Source: Triglochin maritima
Lineage: Eukaryota; Streptophyta; Magnoliopsida; Alismatales; Juncaginaceae
Length of the DNA: 64,000 bases
Direction of reading: 5' to 3'
Assembly (NCBI GenBank): GCA_963682175.1
Contig: OY821772.1
Coordinates: 59,976,925 to 60,040,924 of the forward strand
Shown here: positions 1 to 11,530 of the stretch, one piece after another
Layout of the letters: every line of letters begins with the position of its first letter
How positions within the stretch are numbered: the first letter of the stretch is position 1
Notes under the pieces: generated by a model
What the model saw: only the letters and a program-made list of their open reading frames with translations
Told to the model about the DNA's origin: nothing
Databases searched by the model: none
Translations under genes and position numbers: made by a program

Positions 1-429
1 AATTACAGTAAGGATATGAGACAGATATATCTTGGAAAAGGTAGGCATGCCATGAATCACAAATGAAGATCTTATTTAGCTATTAAATTCAATGGATTTG
101 AATTATAAAAATCAAATCAAAAGATCTTGATGAAAAACCCATAATGCATATAAGTTTGTCCTTGAAGCATGTCTGAGTTTGACTAGTGTTTACTTAAGGC
201 TAATGCTCTCCTTATGTCTACCGCAGGTTGTTCTCCCGTTGGATATCCCAGAACTTTTGGCTTCGTCAGTGTAACAATCGGGTCCATTATTTGATCCACT
301 TGAAACTCCAAAAGTGTGTATTACGTGTGTTGACTGTTGAGCTAAAAAGAATTTCAGTATATTTTTTTTCAGTTTGATTCGGATGATTTTGTACCATTCT
401 TCATTTTGAACTGTATACAAGTATTACCG

Positions 430-770
430 TGGCTATTTATGTATACGTGTGTTTATTGTGTGTTAGGTTTTTATCGTGTATGTAGGTATGTATTGTGTAT
501 GTAGCTACTTTTCGTGTTTCCAGGTACTTATCGTGTATACAGGTACTATTCGTGTCTATTTGTGTATTATCGTGTATCATGTTACACAGCACGATAAGAA
601 TTCGTGTACAAATCGTGTCGTGTATACACGATAATTAACGTGTCGTGTTCGTGTCTAGGTTCGTGTACACGATTTCTTATCGTGTCGGGTTCGTGTATAC
701 CCAATACTTGTTATCATCTGACCATACACGACACGATAAGACACGTACACGACACGATTGACAGGCCTAA
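430..770. repeat. CGTGT-rich degenerate repeat, probable hAT-type remnant
   Basis: The tract is dense in CGTGT, TCGTGTA and the reverse CGACACGA, ending in ACACGACACGATTGACAGGCC at about 738-765. This resembles the motif-rich subterminal zones of plant non-autonomous hAT elements. I could not find a matching inverted terminus or an 8-bp target duplication on the left, so the boundaries are uncertain and the element may be truncated. No coding sequence is supported. Confidence 0.4.
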
Positions 771-1084
771 GCTAGTGTCCATGGACTGTCTTGAAGTATT
801 ATGTCAGTGGAGGAAGAGTTGCAGCTTATCGGTTTTTTGATTGAGGTCACCCTGCATCCGGCTTAGATACCAGTAACTCAAATTTTCATTCGTTTGACCT
901 TACAACAATTTCATATATCGTTCTTGAGATTTGAACTACTCTACAAAGAAAGTACAAAATTTCATCGTTATTTGTTGTCTACCAATTGCATTCATTAGCA
1001 AGGGGAGATGTTTCTTGCAATAAAATGAGGAACATATGTCGACTATGCTAATGAACAACCACCAATGTTCTTGTAATTACCAAT

Positions 1085-1830
1085 TCCGCTTACCCCGTGA
1101 ATTAAAAAATGGGGTAAACAAAAATAATGTACGAGGTGAGCTGAATACAATAGAGAGGTAACGTTAAATAATTGACGGGGTAAGTTGAATTCAATAGTAG
1201 GTTGACTAGGGTAACATGTGACGTCTCTACATACAACTTTTGTGACTTAATAATACAACCAGTTGACCATGGTAAATACAAGAACATTGGTGGTTATTCT
1301 CAACTATTGTTTGTGGCTATTTGTCGATTCTTAAAGAGTATCTAATAGTTTGTATGTTAAGCATATGAACATATTCTTGAGTATTCTCAACTATTGACGT
1401 GTGTATTTTTAATTAATGATTAAAGAAAGTTATCTCTATCCTATTTAATCAAATTACCCCTACCGTAACTAGGTTTACCCCAACCTATCCCTTGCATGGA
1501 TATGAATTAGGGTTAATTTGCAATTGAATTTCACTTACCCCGTCTATCGATTAAAGTTACCCCACAAACCACATCCTTAATCATTTTATTTATTCCAAAT
1601 TACCTTGCTATTAAATTCAACTTACCCCAGTTATCATCCAGGATTACCCCACGCACCAACATTATATCCATTTGATTTACTCTAAGTTACTCGTCCTACA
1701 AAAACAAATTTTCCCTAACGGAGCTAGATTTTACCCCAACCTACCATCCATTCTACTAATTGGATCTCAAGTTAATTTCTTCTATTCAATTAGTGTTACC
1801 CCTGTTATTGAATTCAAGTAACCTATATTT
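1085..1830. repeat. TTACCCC motif array with internal direct duplication
   Basis: TTACCCC occurs at 1090, 1454, 1475, 1535, 1557, 1622, 1644, 1731 and 1796. Its complement GGGGTAA occurs at 1111 and 1177. Three pairs are spaced 21-22 bp apart. The block at 1451-1492 recurs with changes at 1708-1752, so part of the array arose by a duplication of about 258 bp. It is not the plant telomere repeat. No terminal repeats or coding sequence are seen, and its identity is unknown. Confidence 0.55.
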
Positions 1831-2657
1831 TTTATGTATTTTTATGGTGTAGGGGTATAGATAAAACACAGTTTCGACTTCAAGATTATTTTAATATGTA
1901 GATCAATATTCTATTTATTAGGTAAAAATTTCAAACCAAATTACTTCCATTCAGATTATTTTAATATTCGGTCTGCATTCAATACATTCGCTGATGATCA
2001 CCTTGAACAAAATAAAAATACAGTAAACAAAAAAATAATTCATGCATGAACAAAAAACAACGACATCCTCACGAGACACTTTGAAAAAATATCTAAATCA
2101 AGTTCGAGTCAGCTTACTTTAGTTCGGATGTATCAATCTTGTTTGGTTTGAGATTTGAGTTTTTGTCTAAATTCATTTGTCCTCGACCATAATTTCAACA
2201 TAAAAATACCGACAAACAATTCTAATAGAAAAACACAGAAAACTAAAATCCTAAAAAGTAGACAGTGATGGATTAATTAACTGTGTTTCCCAAGACAAAT
2301 ATAGTATTGAATTTCAAATGTGATAAAGTAATCACATGCAATGCTGTAACAAATGACAAGAAATAACCAAAGATGTGAATGACTGAAATTACAAAATCAC
2401 CCATGATCCTAGCTGGAATGTCAGGTTGTACACGCGTGGGAATAAAGGTGGGGACGTGCGTAGGCATCCCGGAGTCCTTTCATATTTGGTCTTTTTTCCG
2501 CTTTTTGCGATTTGGGACTGCTATGAATGACGATGTCGATTATTCGACAACAAAGAAAAGTATCTCATGATTTTGATTTGTTGAGACGTGTAATTTTCAC
2601 GACCATTATATAAAAAAATTATGTACCTCCACTTACTCTTTGGTAAGCTTTTTGTGT
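1831..2657. other. AT-rich sequence, nothing recognised
   Basis: No gene, RNA or repeat boundary is recognised here. The short reading frames at 2273-2570 lack codon bias or family resemblance. Confidence 0.5.
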
Positions 2658-2665
2658 GTCAAATA

Positions 2666-3222
2666 TAGGGGTGAAAACAAAACAGATACGAAGCAGATGT
2701 GCCAGTATCCGAATTCGTATCCGTTTTTTTTTCTCGAATCCGAATTCGAATCCGAGCGAATGTTTGAGAAAGAGATCCGAATTCGTATCCGTCGAATTCG
2801 TATCCGTCGAATTCGAATAAATTCGCATCTGAATCAAGTTTAAAATCCATTCCGAATTAGGATATCCGAATTCGTTAAAAAATCTGAATAAACTTAAAAA
2901 CATTTTTTGATCGATCTAAACAAGAATAAATTTCAACTTTTTTTTTGCCTACATGAAAAAATATTAAATATAATATAAGTAACATAATTTAATTCATATA
3001 TATTGTATATATTTTTTATTTTTATTTATATGTGCATATAAAATACGAACCGTATATTATTCGAATCGGATGTACCAATATCCATATTCGCTTCGTTTTT
3101 TTACGGATGTTTATATCCGAATACAAATTCGGTTACAGATTTTTTTTTCTCGGATAATTTTTTTGATTTCGAATACGGAGTCGGTCGGATTGACGAATTT
3201 CGGACACAAAGTTTCATCCCTA
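2666..3222. mobile_element. Non-autonomous hAT-type element (TCCGAATTCG-rich)
   Basis: The termini are TAGGGGTGAAAAC and GTTTCATCCCTA, near-perfect inverted repeats. They are flanked by gtcaaata (2658-2665) and gtcaaatg (3223-3230), a 7/8 match to the 8-bp target duplication typical of hAT elements. The subterminal zones are packed with variants of ATCCGAATTCG and the centre is very AT-rich. At 557 bp with no transposase it is a MITE. The reading frames at 2619-2903 are translations of the repeat. Confidence 0.8.
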
Positions 3223-3230
3223 GTCAAATG

Positions 3231-4464
3231 TAGACATTCTCTTGACTCTTCCAGGATGAACGGTCTTGAACACTTGTTTATGCCTATCTTCTTAAATTAT
3301 AAAATATATCAAGCACATTCTTTTGGAGATTCTTCGTATCCTTCTAGATAATGACATTGTTATATATGTTGCACACACGGAAGTTATTAGACTAAAGATA
3401 GGAGATATCCAACTTTCCTTGGAAACAAAGCTTTGAGAATGGAAATCAAACTTGTAAAGATAGGACATCGTGTTGGCTTCCATTTAAGGAGAAAAGGAAC
3501 GATTGAGATTTTTTTGACTACGTCCAAAATTCTTCAAATTTAGACTTGTTTGGTTCTTGTATAATTTATGAACAAACATGTGATCGAAGTACAACATCAT
3601 ATAAAACATTCATACACACACTTTTGGGATTTAAATTGTGTTGCATGTTCAAGCTCAGAGGGTTTGATCGCATTTCAATTTAAAGTCGTGAATCGTTGAT
3701 GTCATTTTTAAGTTTCACACTTAAAACTTGCTGGGTTCAACCACAGGATATATAATTTATACCAAATGCGAAACATTTATGACATTTTAATTTTTTGTGC
3801 GGAATTTTGTTAGTTCAGTTGGTCATATTTACGATGTAGAATCTATTGTTGTTTTACTAAAGAACATATATACTTAAATACACTCGGTCATCATTTTGGC
3901 TTTGGCACTCAACTCTTAGAATTAGATACGTTTATATTGGACGGATTCAGATGCGTTCTTAAATTTTAATGACAATATCGTAGTTTTATTTAGAGTAATA
4001 AATCTGCAAGTTTAGTATCTTTCCGTCCTGGTTTGAAGTTTGAGCTAGTATTCCAAGACGTCAAGTTTGGGATACAATTGTTGCGCAATTTTTTGTGTTT
4101 AATTTTTGTGGCAAATGAAGGAATATATGTTCAGGTATATCTTGTCGATGTAGATAGGATTGGTGATACAGATCCCAGTCACGTAAATTCCACCTGATCA
4201 GTACTGTATTATTCTGTACGTAGATTAATGCGAAATATAAGTGACAATGATGTGTTCATTTGGTCTAATCGCTACAAGAAGGCATATTATCACATTTGCA
4301 TTATATCTGTCGTTTTTGCACCTTTGGATCAATTTAGTTATTTTCTTCCTGAACATTTCACATAAAAAACCTTAAAATCGTATCCATACGAGCACCACCC
4401 CCTGGGATCTTCCCAGAAAAATTCACAAAACTCTTGTTACGTAAATCTCTCAAACTCCTAAGAC
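3231..4464. other. Gene-free AT-rich stretch
   Basis: I see no supported gene, RNA or repeat in this 1.2 kb. The only frames are short and without recognisable motifs. Confidence 0.5.
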
Positions 4465-4469
4465 AGTAC

Positions 4470-5267
4470 TGTAACGCCCCTAATCCGTACTCGGGACACA
4501 GCAATAATCACAACACTAAAAAGAGGCGAAAAATAGACATTAACTGAAATAACCAACTCGATGTCTCGATTTAAAATATATGATAAGGTCAAGTCAATGT
4601 GCAATGCGGAAGGAAAATACAAGCAATTTGAAACCTACTACACAACTACTAAGAGGAGTAGGAAAATACATGACAACTGAGCTCAACAGATCCAGTTCAC
4701 ACGTCCCAAGCCCAAGTCGCCTCCGATCACCTACCGCGTCCCACCTGCACACGAACAGGCACGCCTGAGTCTTAAATCAAGACCCAGTACACCACCCCAA
4801 CCCGACACTGAACAAAGTCTAGTCGTCCCTGACGACTCACACTGGTCTCATGTTCCAAGGCGGTCACGCGCCCAGCGAGGCCGAGCGTGCACCCTCGACA
4901 AGACCGCACATCCGGCCCACAAGGCGACACTCAACCCGCTCTCACGGCAGAACTGTCACACGTCCCAAGGCAACCACGTGCCCAGCCAGGCCGAGCGTGC
5001 ACCCTCGACAAGACCGCGCATCCGGCCCACAAAGCAACGCCCTACTCCAACCACGCGCCCGAGCCCGTGAGCAACGCTACCGAACGGTCACCCGTCACAA
5101 CGCTGGTGAGCTGACCAGTTCCGCATCCGGCTTCGGAAGCCGACCAAACGCCCGAGCCCGTGAGCAACGCTCCCTAACGGTCACTCGCCACAACGTGGGT
5201 GGGCCCTTCCGAACCGCAACAACAAGGGGGGAAATCGACTCCGGGAATCCAACCACCGAAATGAATG
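4470..5267. repeat. Gypsy-type LTR fragment with GC-rich tandem repeats
   Basis: It starts TGTAACGCCCC, much like the start of the gypsy LTRs at 36092 and 42405, and changes abruptly to GC-rich sequence. A unit of about 125 bp with the core GGCCGAGCGTGCACCCTCGA is repeated at about 4880-4915 and 4995-5030. A second unit, CGCCCGAGCCCGTGAGCAAC, occurs at about 5055 and 5150. The 141-codon frame at 4850-5275 is a by-product of the repeats. It is cut at 5268 by the copia element; sequence like its right part resumes near 10423. Confidence 0.6.
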
Positions 5268-7394
5268 TGTTCTAAAAGTTTTACTTTTAAATGTCAATTA
5301 TTATGAATTGAATGAGAAATCATTTTGTTCCTTGTTTATGTTATTCGTCTTTTAGAAGTGTTAAGGAAGAGGCTCTTGGTCATTAACCGTAGAGATCTAA
5401 AAGATATTGGTTTACATAAAATAAAAGATATTCGCAATCATGGTAATTAACATGGGACATTGATTACCGAGTTAAGATTGTCGTGTTGGTCATAGATCAT
5501 TGTAGCTCTACAAGTGAGTGACAACACGGGTACGCAAAAGAGGAAAATGCTACTTTTGTATACCGAATTGACCTAATAAGTAAAATATTATAGAAATGTG
5601 TTTCTGTGTCATTAATATTTTACTGTGTCCTTGGTCCTTTGCTATGAGACTTGTATCCGATCACTTAAGGAGTGCTTAATTAGACTAGTGTCTTAAGCTA
5701 TCAATGAGTGTAGTGCAAAGACATTAGTTGGTTAAGTATGACTTTTGTTGGAGAAGATAGTTAGTCAAAAGATTATCATTGCCCCTCTTAATTGAGTGAT
5801 GATATTAGTGGACCCCTTGATAAAGCCAAGTTATAATGTGCACAATGTGATTTGAGTTAAGTCACATATTTATAACTAGCTTAAAGAGATCAAGAAAGGA
5901 ATACTAATACAAAGATGACACAATACTACTTTGAGTGTATTCTTAATATCATGAGGCAAGAGACGGACACAAGTGGTGCACTCCATCACTAAATGGATCG
6001 GGTTTTGGTTCGAGTGGATTTAAGACATCTAACTAATTGGGAGCTATAATGTGTAGCTAAATACCGCTTATAGCTTGTGATATTAAGCTCTTAATATCAC
6101 TGTCAACTTAGTCTAGATCCTCCCATAGGTCACACCGCAGAAACCGGGAAACAAGAAGCTTGATTTTTGGTTCATATGATGTGTCGGGTTTCTTATAGAA
6201 AATATGACACATGTGGTGAACAAGTAAAATCAATTATGTTGTGATATATAACATAATTAGAATCATGATAAATTCATATGAGATGCATATATTATGGGGT
6301 GCAATAAATTATTGTTGTATAGGATAATATATTGCATAAGTTGTGAATTTGCTAAAACCTCATAAAGTTCAAATTTTGTTGGAAATAAATCCAAAATTTG
6401 AAAAGGCAAAATCGGGTAAAAGTTCGATAATCCGTTTATGGTTCGGTCGACCGAAGGTTCTGTGGATCGGTCAACCGAACGTGGAACGGATGGTCAGAGT
6501 TAATTGACCGAACTTGACTAAAGTGCTTGGAGTTCTGGTACGGTATACCGAACCAGAAACGGTCGACCGAATAATGTCCAATTCTGATGTTTTTTGTTAA
6601 CCGAATGACACTCGGTTTTAGACGAGAATTCGTCTGATCGGTTAAGGAGAATTTTTCTCCTTAAGAATCGGTCATCCGTCTAGTGCACGGTAATACGAAC
6701 GTGACATATTCGGTTAACCGAGTATGTCTCGGTAAACCGAAGCCCGATCGATTTTCTGCATTTGATAATTAAGAGATTAAATTGATTAATGGTTGGATTA
6801 GCTCCAAACTTGGTCAAACGTTTTGTGAATGCATGTAATGCATTATGGAATTAGTTTGTGAGAGAAAATGTCAAGAAAACATGGCTTAAGAATAGCCATG
6901 ATTGAGAGTAAGATTGGAGCCTATAAATAGGTCCTTATTCTTCTTGATTAAAAAAAGATGTTTTCTAATTATTTTCTCTCCTAATTCACCACAAAAAGCC
7001 ACGAAAATTCTCTTAGTTTTCTAAGTCTTTGGAAGGAGAAATCTCAGAGATTAAGGAAGAGGTTTTTAGCTAGATTCTAAGCTAGTTTGGAGATTGATTG
7101 GCTAGCTCATTTCTCTCCAACCTTGTTTAGGATTTTGGTGAACACTCGGAGGCATCCGGCGCAACGAGAAGCGACAATCGTCATCCTCAATGTCTCCAGA
7201 TCATCAAGAAGTTTTAGAGAACTTCTAGGTATGAATTTCGGAGTCCCTTGTGTTTGTTTTAATAAAGTTTTTGAAACTAGTTATTGAAACAAACTGATGC
7301 ATGTATGAAATAAATCATAGAAAATTGTAATTGATCCTTATTGTGCATAAAATTTTCGAAAATAGATATGTGCAATTAAACTAGAAATCCTACA
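5268..7394 (+). repeat. Copia 5' LTR with palindrome array and TATA box
   Basis: The LTR of about 2.1 kb begins TG and ends CA just before the primer-binding site. A CTATAAATAG TATA box lies at 6921-6930. Upstream of it, 6435-6745 holds six exact CGGTnnACCG palindromes (centres CG, CA, TA, CG, TA, AA) and several one-mismatch forms. The array therefore sits where U3 enhancers are expected. The exact left end (5266 or 5268) is uncertain because no target duplication could be matched. Confidence 0.65.
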
Positions 7395-7395
7395 G

Positions 7396-7407
7396 TGGTA
7401 TTAGAGC
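7396..7407 (+). other. Primer-binding site of the copia element
   Basis: TGGTATTAGAGC differs by one base from the usual plant initiator-tRNA-Met complement and lies one base after the inferred LTR end. It fixes both the LTR boundary and the + orientation. Confidence 0.75.
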
Positions 7408-8905
7408 TTAGGGTTCAATTTTCTTATGATTTAAGGTTGTAAACGAATTTAGTTTACCATATAGGATTTAAACAATTCGGTTATCCGGTTTTTCGGTCTA
7501 TGAATGTTTTGTTGATATAATTCTCTATAATAATTCGTTTTAAATGTTTTAAGTGTTTTAAAACATGCCATGTAATTATTAGAATTAATATTTAGACATT
7601 AGTCTAACTTACAATAATTTCGTTTTATAAAGAAATGATTATTTTGTAAGAGAATCAACAAAACCGAAAAACTGCGGTTCATCTTTCCATTGGAAATTGG
7701 ATGGACAGCGGTTCAAAATTATTTTTGAACTATGGATGGATGAAAAACGTTTTAATGGATTTCAAAATGTTTTTCAAAGAATTGTTTAGGATTCTAGATG
7801 ATTGATAAACTAGGTTGTATAGTTTATAGCAATATTGCGTGCATGGATGCTCGAGTTGTCTTTGCAGGAATTGTGAGTTTATATGTTCCAAATCAGCAAC
7901 TATGAATGTATATAATTATTATTATACAGGGACTTATTTATATGTAAAAGCTAAATTCTCTCTTTCTATCTATAGATAATTGCATTTGCATTTGAGAGGT
8001 TTTTCATAGGACTTGCACTAGTCGGTTTTTATCGAATGTGAGGTGCATGTTGATTTTCTGTAAAATCTACATCTCTGGTGCAAGAGGAAGTCGCCGTTGT
8101 AGCGTATCGATCGAGGATCGAAAATCAGGGATCGAGGATCAATGATCAAAGGGAACATATAAACTCACACGATGTGGATTGTGTGAATGGTTTAATTTCT
8201 GTTTTTAATTTCTACTATGCATGTGATGAATGTGATTGAATGTTAGGATGTGTATGAATGATAATATGCATGATAACCTAAAATTCCGAATCACATGTTA
8301 ATATATGAAATTGTCCAACAAAATTAAGAGTAATTTTCCTTCTTATTTCATCCACTAGCAGCCATTGATCGAGGGATACTCTGCTCGCCCTTAGCAGGAG
8401 ATAACTCCCTCCATCTTTGGGAATAGTGGGAGATATAATGGTTGTCTATTGTTGTGTCACGATTAAATATATGAGGTGTGTTTCATCATAGTGAACCCCA
8501 AGTATGTTTAGTTGTGAATACAATGGATAAACGTATCTCGTATCAAATGAAAATAAGTTTTCTTAACATTACCTAGAGCCCTCGCTCGGTTTTGGGAAAA
8601 AGTTTTTCTTACGAGGATAGGTCATATTCCCTCATAATTAAAACGACAAGAATCACAATAGTTTGAAGATGCTAATATTGGTAAAATTCAAAAAGGTTGT
8701 GATTAGAAAGAGTTTTTCTTACCTTGATATTGTGATATATTCGATAGCCATTAGCTAGTCTATATTGCAATTGATAGGATCTTGGATTACTGCATTTACG
8801 GGCAAAATTTTATTTGCAGTATTTACATTTATATTTGATATATATGTATGTATTTTAAAACGTAAAATTGACATTAAAATCCTGTATAATTTATTTTGTA
8901 GAAAT

Positions 8906-9875
8906 GTCTAATATTCAATCAATTGTGCGATCTATGATCGAAAAGAATCCTTTGCAAAATGATGGCTCAAACTTCATGAAATGACAACTCAATCTTAATA
9001 TCGTGTTGAGGTTTGAAAAACTATCTCATATTTTGGATGGTGAAATCCCAAAATTAAATGAGAAGGCAACAGGTAAGGAGAAAGAGGCGATAGCCAAGTG
9101 GGAAGACCAAGAGAACCAAGTTCACGATCTAATGTTGGCATCTATGGGTGACTCGCTTCAATCGAAATACTTGGATTCAAAACCCAAGAAGACCATGAAA
9201 GCTTTAACAATGATGTTCATGGATAGTGCCCGAAAGGAGCGCTATAAGACCACCATCACACTCACGAGGTGCCACATGGCGGAGGGAACATCGGTATCCG
9301 TGCATTTTCTCACGATGCAAGGATACCTTGAGAAATTGTCGAAGCTCTCTTCTCCAATGCCCGAGGACATTGCCGAAGATCTGATTCTTGGCTCTCTAGT
9401 CCCGTCCTTTAAGGATTTTGTGATGCACTATCATGTGCGTGAAAAAGGGGTGAGTCTTGAGGAGCTTCACAACGCTCTCAAAACGACAGAAGTTGACATG
9501 GGCAAGGGTCAGGACAATCAGGTCCTAGCCGTCCATGAGAGGAGCAAAATGATCAACAAAGGTAAATGCAAATTTACCAAAGATACGTCAATCAAAAGCA
9601 AGGGAGTAGGAGGTGCTCATATGAGTACCTCAAGGGGGAAATCTTTCAAATCTCCAACTCCCAACACGGAGTGCTTTCACTGCGGTGAAAAGGGACACAT
9701 CCGACCTAATTGCCTCAAGTACAAGGAAGACCTTGAAAATGAGATGATTGAACGTAGGCGCCCGAGAAACGCCGTAGGTATGTTTGTTACTGAGATAAAT
9801 TTAATCACCTCTGTCCTTGATTTGGTAATGGTTACCGGATCTTGTGCTCACATAATTTTGATGTGCAACTATTGA
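8906..9875 (+). pseudogene. Copia gag polyprotein (degenerate)
   Basis: This is the capsid-like Gag of a copia element, which packages element RNA. A first ATG near 8906 opens a frame that meets a stop at about codon 26, where copia Gag proteins usually carry tryptophan. The frame then continues openly to 9875 and includes a long helical capsid-like region. A CCHC zinc knuckle, CFHCGEKGHIRPNC, is encoded at about 9670-9712. The expected protease is not recognisable, because the frame ends soon after the knuckle. Codon use and context match a transposon and not a host gene. The call is firm at family level; activity is very unlikely. Confidence 0.75.
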
Positions 9876-10421
9876 AGGATGGGAAGGAACTCATGGAGAA
9901 CGAGATGATATTGATAATCGGAAGTAGTACAAGCATAGTTGCGATTGTACAAGATTCTATGAAACTTCAATAGTCTAGTGATTTAAATTTATGCTTTGAA
10001 GAATGTTTATTATGTGCCTTCGATTAGCAAGAACTATTCAGTATCATGTTTTGGATATGGATAACTTAATATATATTTCTAATTCTTGCTTGTCTATATC
10101 GAAGAATGAAATTCTCTATGCAAATACATTCGTTTGGAATGACTTCTATTTGCTTGAAATGAATAATAAACAAACTCAAACAAACAATAACAAAAAGAAA
10201 CTAAGATAACTCACGTGTATGATACACTCTTGTAGCACTATCGGATTGGTCAAGTAAATGACCAAGAGACCTTTCAAGAAGAAAGGAACGAAAACGAATG
10301 ACTAATTGGATATGATACATTCTAATGTATGTGGTCCGATAAGTACAAGTGCAAGAGACAGTTTAAGGTACTTCATTTTGTTCACGGACAACTATAGTCA
10401 TTATGGCTGCATTTGTCTAAT

Positions 10422-11530
10422 GGGAAACAACGCTCCAACGGCCACTCGAACCAACGTGGGTGGACAAACGGTTCCATGAACCTCTCACAATCTCACAGTC
10501 TCAGTAGGCAATGGGGTAAATGCAATTTACCCCCGACAACATGGGTCCATAACCCCAACAAGGCATAAAGCAATAAAGAATGAACAAGACTATAAAATCA
10601 TGTAAGCAACGTAGTGAAACTATAGCTCTAAGTCCACAAATCAAAGTACAAGGGTATAAGTGTAATTTGCCTTAAATTTCCTTATATTTCACAATTCCCA
10701 AAAGTTTAGGGGAAAACAGTAAATTACCCAATTATAATTTCCTGAATTCAAATGCACTACAATTCAAAAAAAATCCAGCAATTAAACCAATTGTTAATCA
10801 ATTAAACCAATACAATTAAATCTAGGGTTTATTCTGCAATTAATCAAATTATTAACTATTCAATTAAATACTCATAATTTTAGAGTTTATTCAGCAACTT
10901 TCCCAATTACTAACATAGTTAACCAAAACCATAAATTGCAAGGTTTTTCTGCAATTAACCCAATCTTTAATCAACCCACCCAATTACAACTAACATGCAT
11001 AAACTATATGCAAATTTCCCAACTCTTTCTCCTCCACCCGACAACCCAAAACCAGCCAACTCTGGTAGTCGGATTCCGGCCCTCCGGCCGCGTCGTCGCC
11101 ACCGAAACACCGCCGCGGGTTGCAAAGGCCGAAGGACACCGCCTCCACGGGGTGGTGCGGCTCTCACGACTGCACGCGCAACTCCAACGCACACGCGCGT
11201 TTGCGCCTCCGACGCTTCTCCGACCGGCCTCCCCGACACCCCCTCCCACTACCCCGACCTCCAAACTCTACACGCGAGGGAGGGATGACATACCTCGCGA
11301 GAAGAAGACCGGAGAAGAGAACGATTCCTCTCCGCGTCTACACGCGGTCGCCGGAGCTCCTCGTTGTCCGGGTCGTCGTCGTCGTCGTCGCTGGAAGGAG
11401 GAAGAAGTGAGTTGGGGTTAGGGTTAGTGATTTAGGGAAGAGAGGTGAGAGAGAGGGTTGGGTTTGGGGTTCTTATAAGTACAAATAAAGTTTAGGAGTA
11501 TTGTATAATTTTCCCTTTTATTTAGAAATT
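10422..11530. repeat. Gypsy-type LTR fragment, right part
   Basis: It begins with AACGCTCC...ACGTGGGTGG sequence homologous to 5160-5215 of the left fragment. An AT-rich tract (10680-10990) and a GC-rich tract (11050-11400) follow, a layout seen in long gypsy LTRs. On the minus strand a TATAAG-like element lies near 11475. The GC-rich frames at 10936-11421 and 10967-11264 overlap on both strands and have no family resemblance. The true right end was not found. Confidence 0.5.

Larger units (their letters stand above)
5268..10421 (+). mobile_element. Truncated copia-type LTR retrotransposon (5' portion)
   Basis: The 5' LTR runs from about 5268 (TGTTCT) to 7394 (CCTACA). A primer-binding site TGGTATTAGAGC follows at 7396-7407, then a gag-like frame, then an integrase-like remnant that stops at about 10421. 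Reverse transcriptase, RNase H and the 3' LTR are absent, so the element has lost its 3' half. Translation of 10253-10420 shows the end of the integrase zinc-binding region and the start of the catalytic core (CGPI then a DNYSHYG-like stretch), interrupted by stops. It is non-autonomous and decayed. Confidence 0.75.

Noticed and set aside
1085..1830. TTACCCC array as interstitial telomere repeat
   Set aside because: The plant telomere unit is TTTAGGG/CCCTAAA. TTACCCC does not match and copies are not contiguous.
4850..5275. 141-codon frame rich in Arg, Pro and Thr
   Set aside because: Translation of GC-rich tandem repeats in an LTR fragment, with an equally open overlapping frame.
10936..11421. 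161-codon GC-rich frame
   Set aside because: Open frames occur on both strands over the same bases, as expected for GC-rich LTR DNA. No domain is visible.
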